A DNA stretch of 64,000 nt from Terrisporobacter petrolearius. Lineage in GTDB: Bacteria > Bacillota > Clostridia > Peptostreptococcales > Peptostreptococcaceae. The stretch lies in the NCBI RefSeq assembly GCF_032598785.1, contig NZ_CP102984.1; one strand, 5' to 3'. Positions 63,751-64,000 of this stretch are shown piece after piece. The notes under the pieces are model-generated. The model worked only from the letters and a program-made list of their open reading frames with translations. It was not told the DNA's origin and did not search any database. Numbering within the stretch: position 1 is the stretch's first letter; every line of letters starts with the position of its first letter. Position numbers and translations under genes: made by a program.

Positions 63751-64000
63751 TTAATACATATCTTTTATATCACTATCTTTAAAGTAGTGAAATAATATAT
63801 CGTGATATTTGTATCCTTTTTTTGCCATTCCTTCTGCGCCCCATTGGCTCATTCCTACACCATGGCCATAGCCTTTTACAGTAAAGCTCATTTCATCATT
63901 ATTATAATTTATTGTAAAGTTAGCTGAATTTAAACTCAATATTTTTCTCATATCAGTTCCACTTATTTTAACATTTCCTACTTCAACTGTTTTTACACAT
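63751..64000 (-). CDS. spoIID: SpoIID, stage II sporulation protein D (C-terminal part)
   Basis: The last 83 or so residues of SpoIID, a peptidoglycan lytic transglycosylase needed for engulfment. The frame is open to the window edge, so the start lies beyond position 64000. The signature VKGYGHGVGMSQWGAEGMA and the ending KGYKYHDILFHYFKDSDIKDMY are characteristic. An internal ATG at 63951 is not the real start because the same frame continues upstream (EVGNVKISGTDMRKIL). A complete 3' end precedes spoIIQ by 85 bp. Confidence 0.93.
   Translation of the reverse strand, partial: CVKTVEVGNVKISGTDMRKILSLNSANFTINYNNDEMSFTVKGYGHGVGMSQWGAEGMAKKGYKYHDILFHYFKDSDIKDMY

Noticed and set aside
1..64000. 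CRISPR arrays, tRNA or rRNA genes, prophage
   Set aside because: No regularly spaced repeats, no tRNA cloverleaf or CCA ends, no rRNA signatures and no phage structural genes were seen.

Overview
The window is a low-GC, spore-forming, anaerobic Firmicute chromosome segment, most consistent with the Peptostreptococcaceae (Clostridioides/Paeniclostridium/Romboutsia type). The support is the AT-rich composition, strong GGAGG ribosome sites, two 2[4Fe-4S] ferredoxins, Rex, a clostridial-type glutamate dehydrogenase, and the order spoIID-spoIIQ-spoIIID-mbl-yyaC-metK-recD2-comFC-hpf-rmuC-secA-prfB, which resembles that of C. difficile relatives. No rRNA, tRNA, prophage or CRISPR array was seen. The content is mainly housekeeping, with two intact-looking insertion sequences and one pseudogene.

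Layout. 1-5.0 kb: an IS3-family element, then an operon of ECF sigma factor, membrane protein (candidate anti-sigma), ABC ATPase and ABC permease. 5.1-16.0 kb: the purine operon purE-C-F-M-N-H-D-L, ending in a long hairpin terminator. 16.3-23.4 kb: a hypothetical gene, a purine permease, a broken cutC, a BMP-family lipoprotein, and guaB-guaA under a guanine riboswitch. 23.7-30.9 kb: larB, groES-groEL under CIRCE, a polysaccharide-export ABC pair, cardiolipin synthase and an OGG-type glycosylase. 31.1-34.4 kb: pyrB-K-D-E, with a PyrR-binding hairpin at the pyrB ribosome site and a GC-richer structured element between pyrK and pyrB. 34.6-41.9 kb: gdhA, an AT-rich gene-free stretch, two ferredoxins, rex, an ABC-F gene with an IS256-family element inserted at its stop codon, and a RidA gene. 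42-49 kb: tsaE-tsaB-rimI-tsaD (t6A modification), ribU with an FMN riboswitch, an amidohydrolase and tex. 49.1-55.3 kb: secA-prfB (prfB with programmed +1 frameshift), rmuC and hpf. 55.3-56.0 kb: a DnaA-box cluster and a structured ~200-nt RNA with its own terminator, interpreted as the raiA-motif ncRNA. 56.0-64.0 kb: recD2-comFC, metK with a SAM-I riboswitch, yyaC, mbl, spoIIID, spoIIQ and the 3' part of spoIID.

The genes support nucleotide synthesis (pur, gua, pyr), translation quality (t6A, RF2, ABC-F, HPF), protein folding and export (GroE, SecA), and sporulation. Regulation by RNA is unusually visible: guanine, FMN and SAM riboswitches, a PyrR site, the RF2 frameshift and the raiA-type RNA. 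The points most worth follow-up are the raiA-type RNA beside a DnaA-box cluster, the PyrR hairpin placed for translational rather than attenuation control, the pyrK-pyrB structured element, and the sigma/membrane-protein pair with a GTG start inside the sigma gene.
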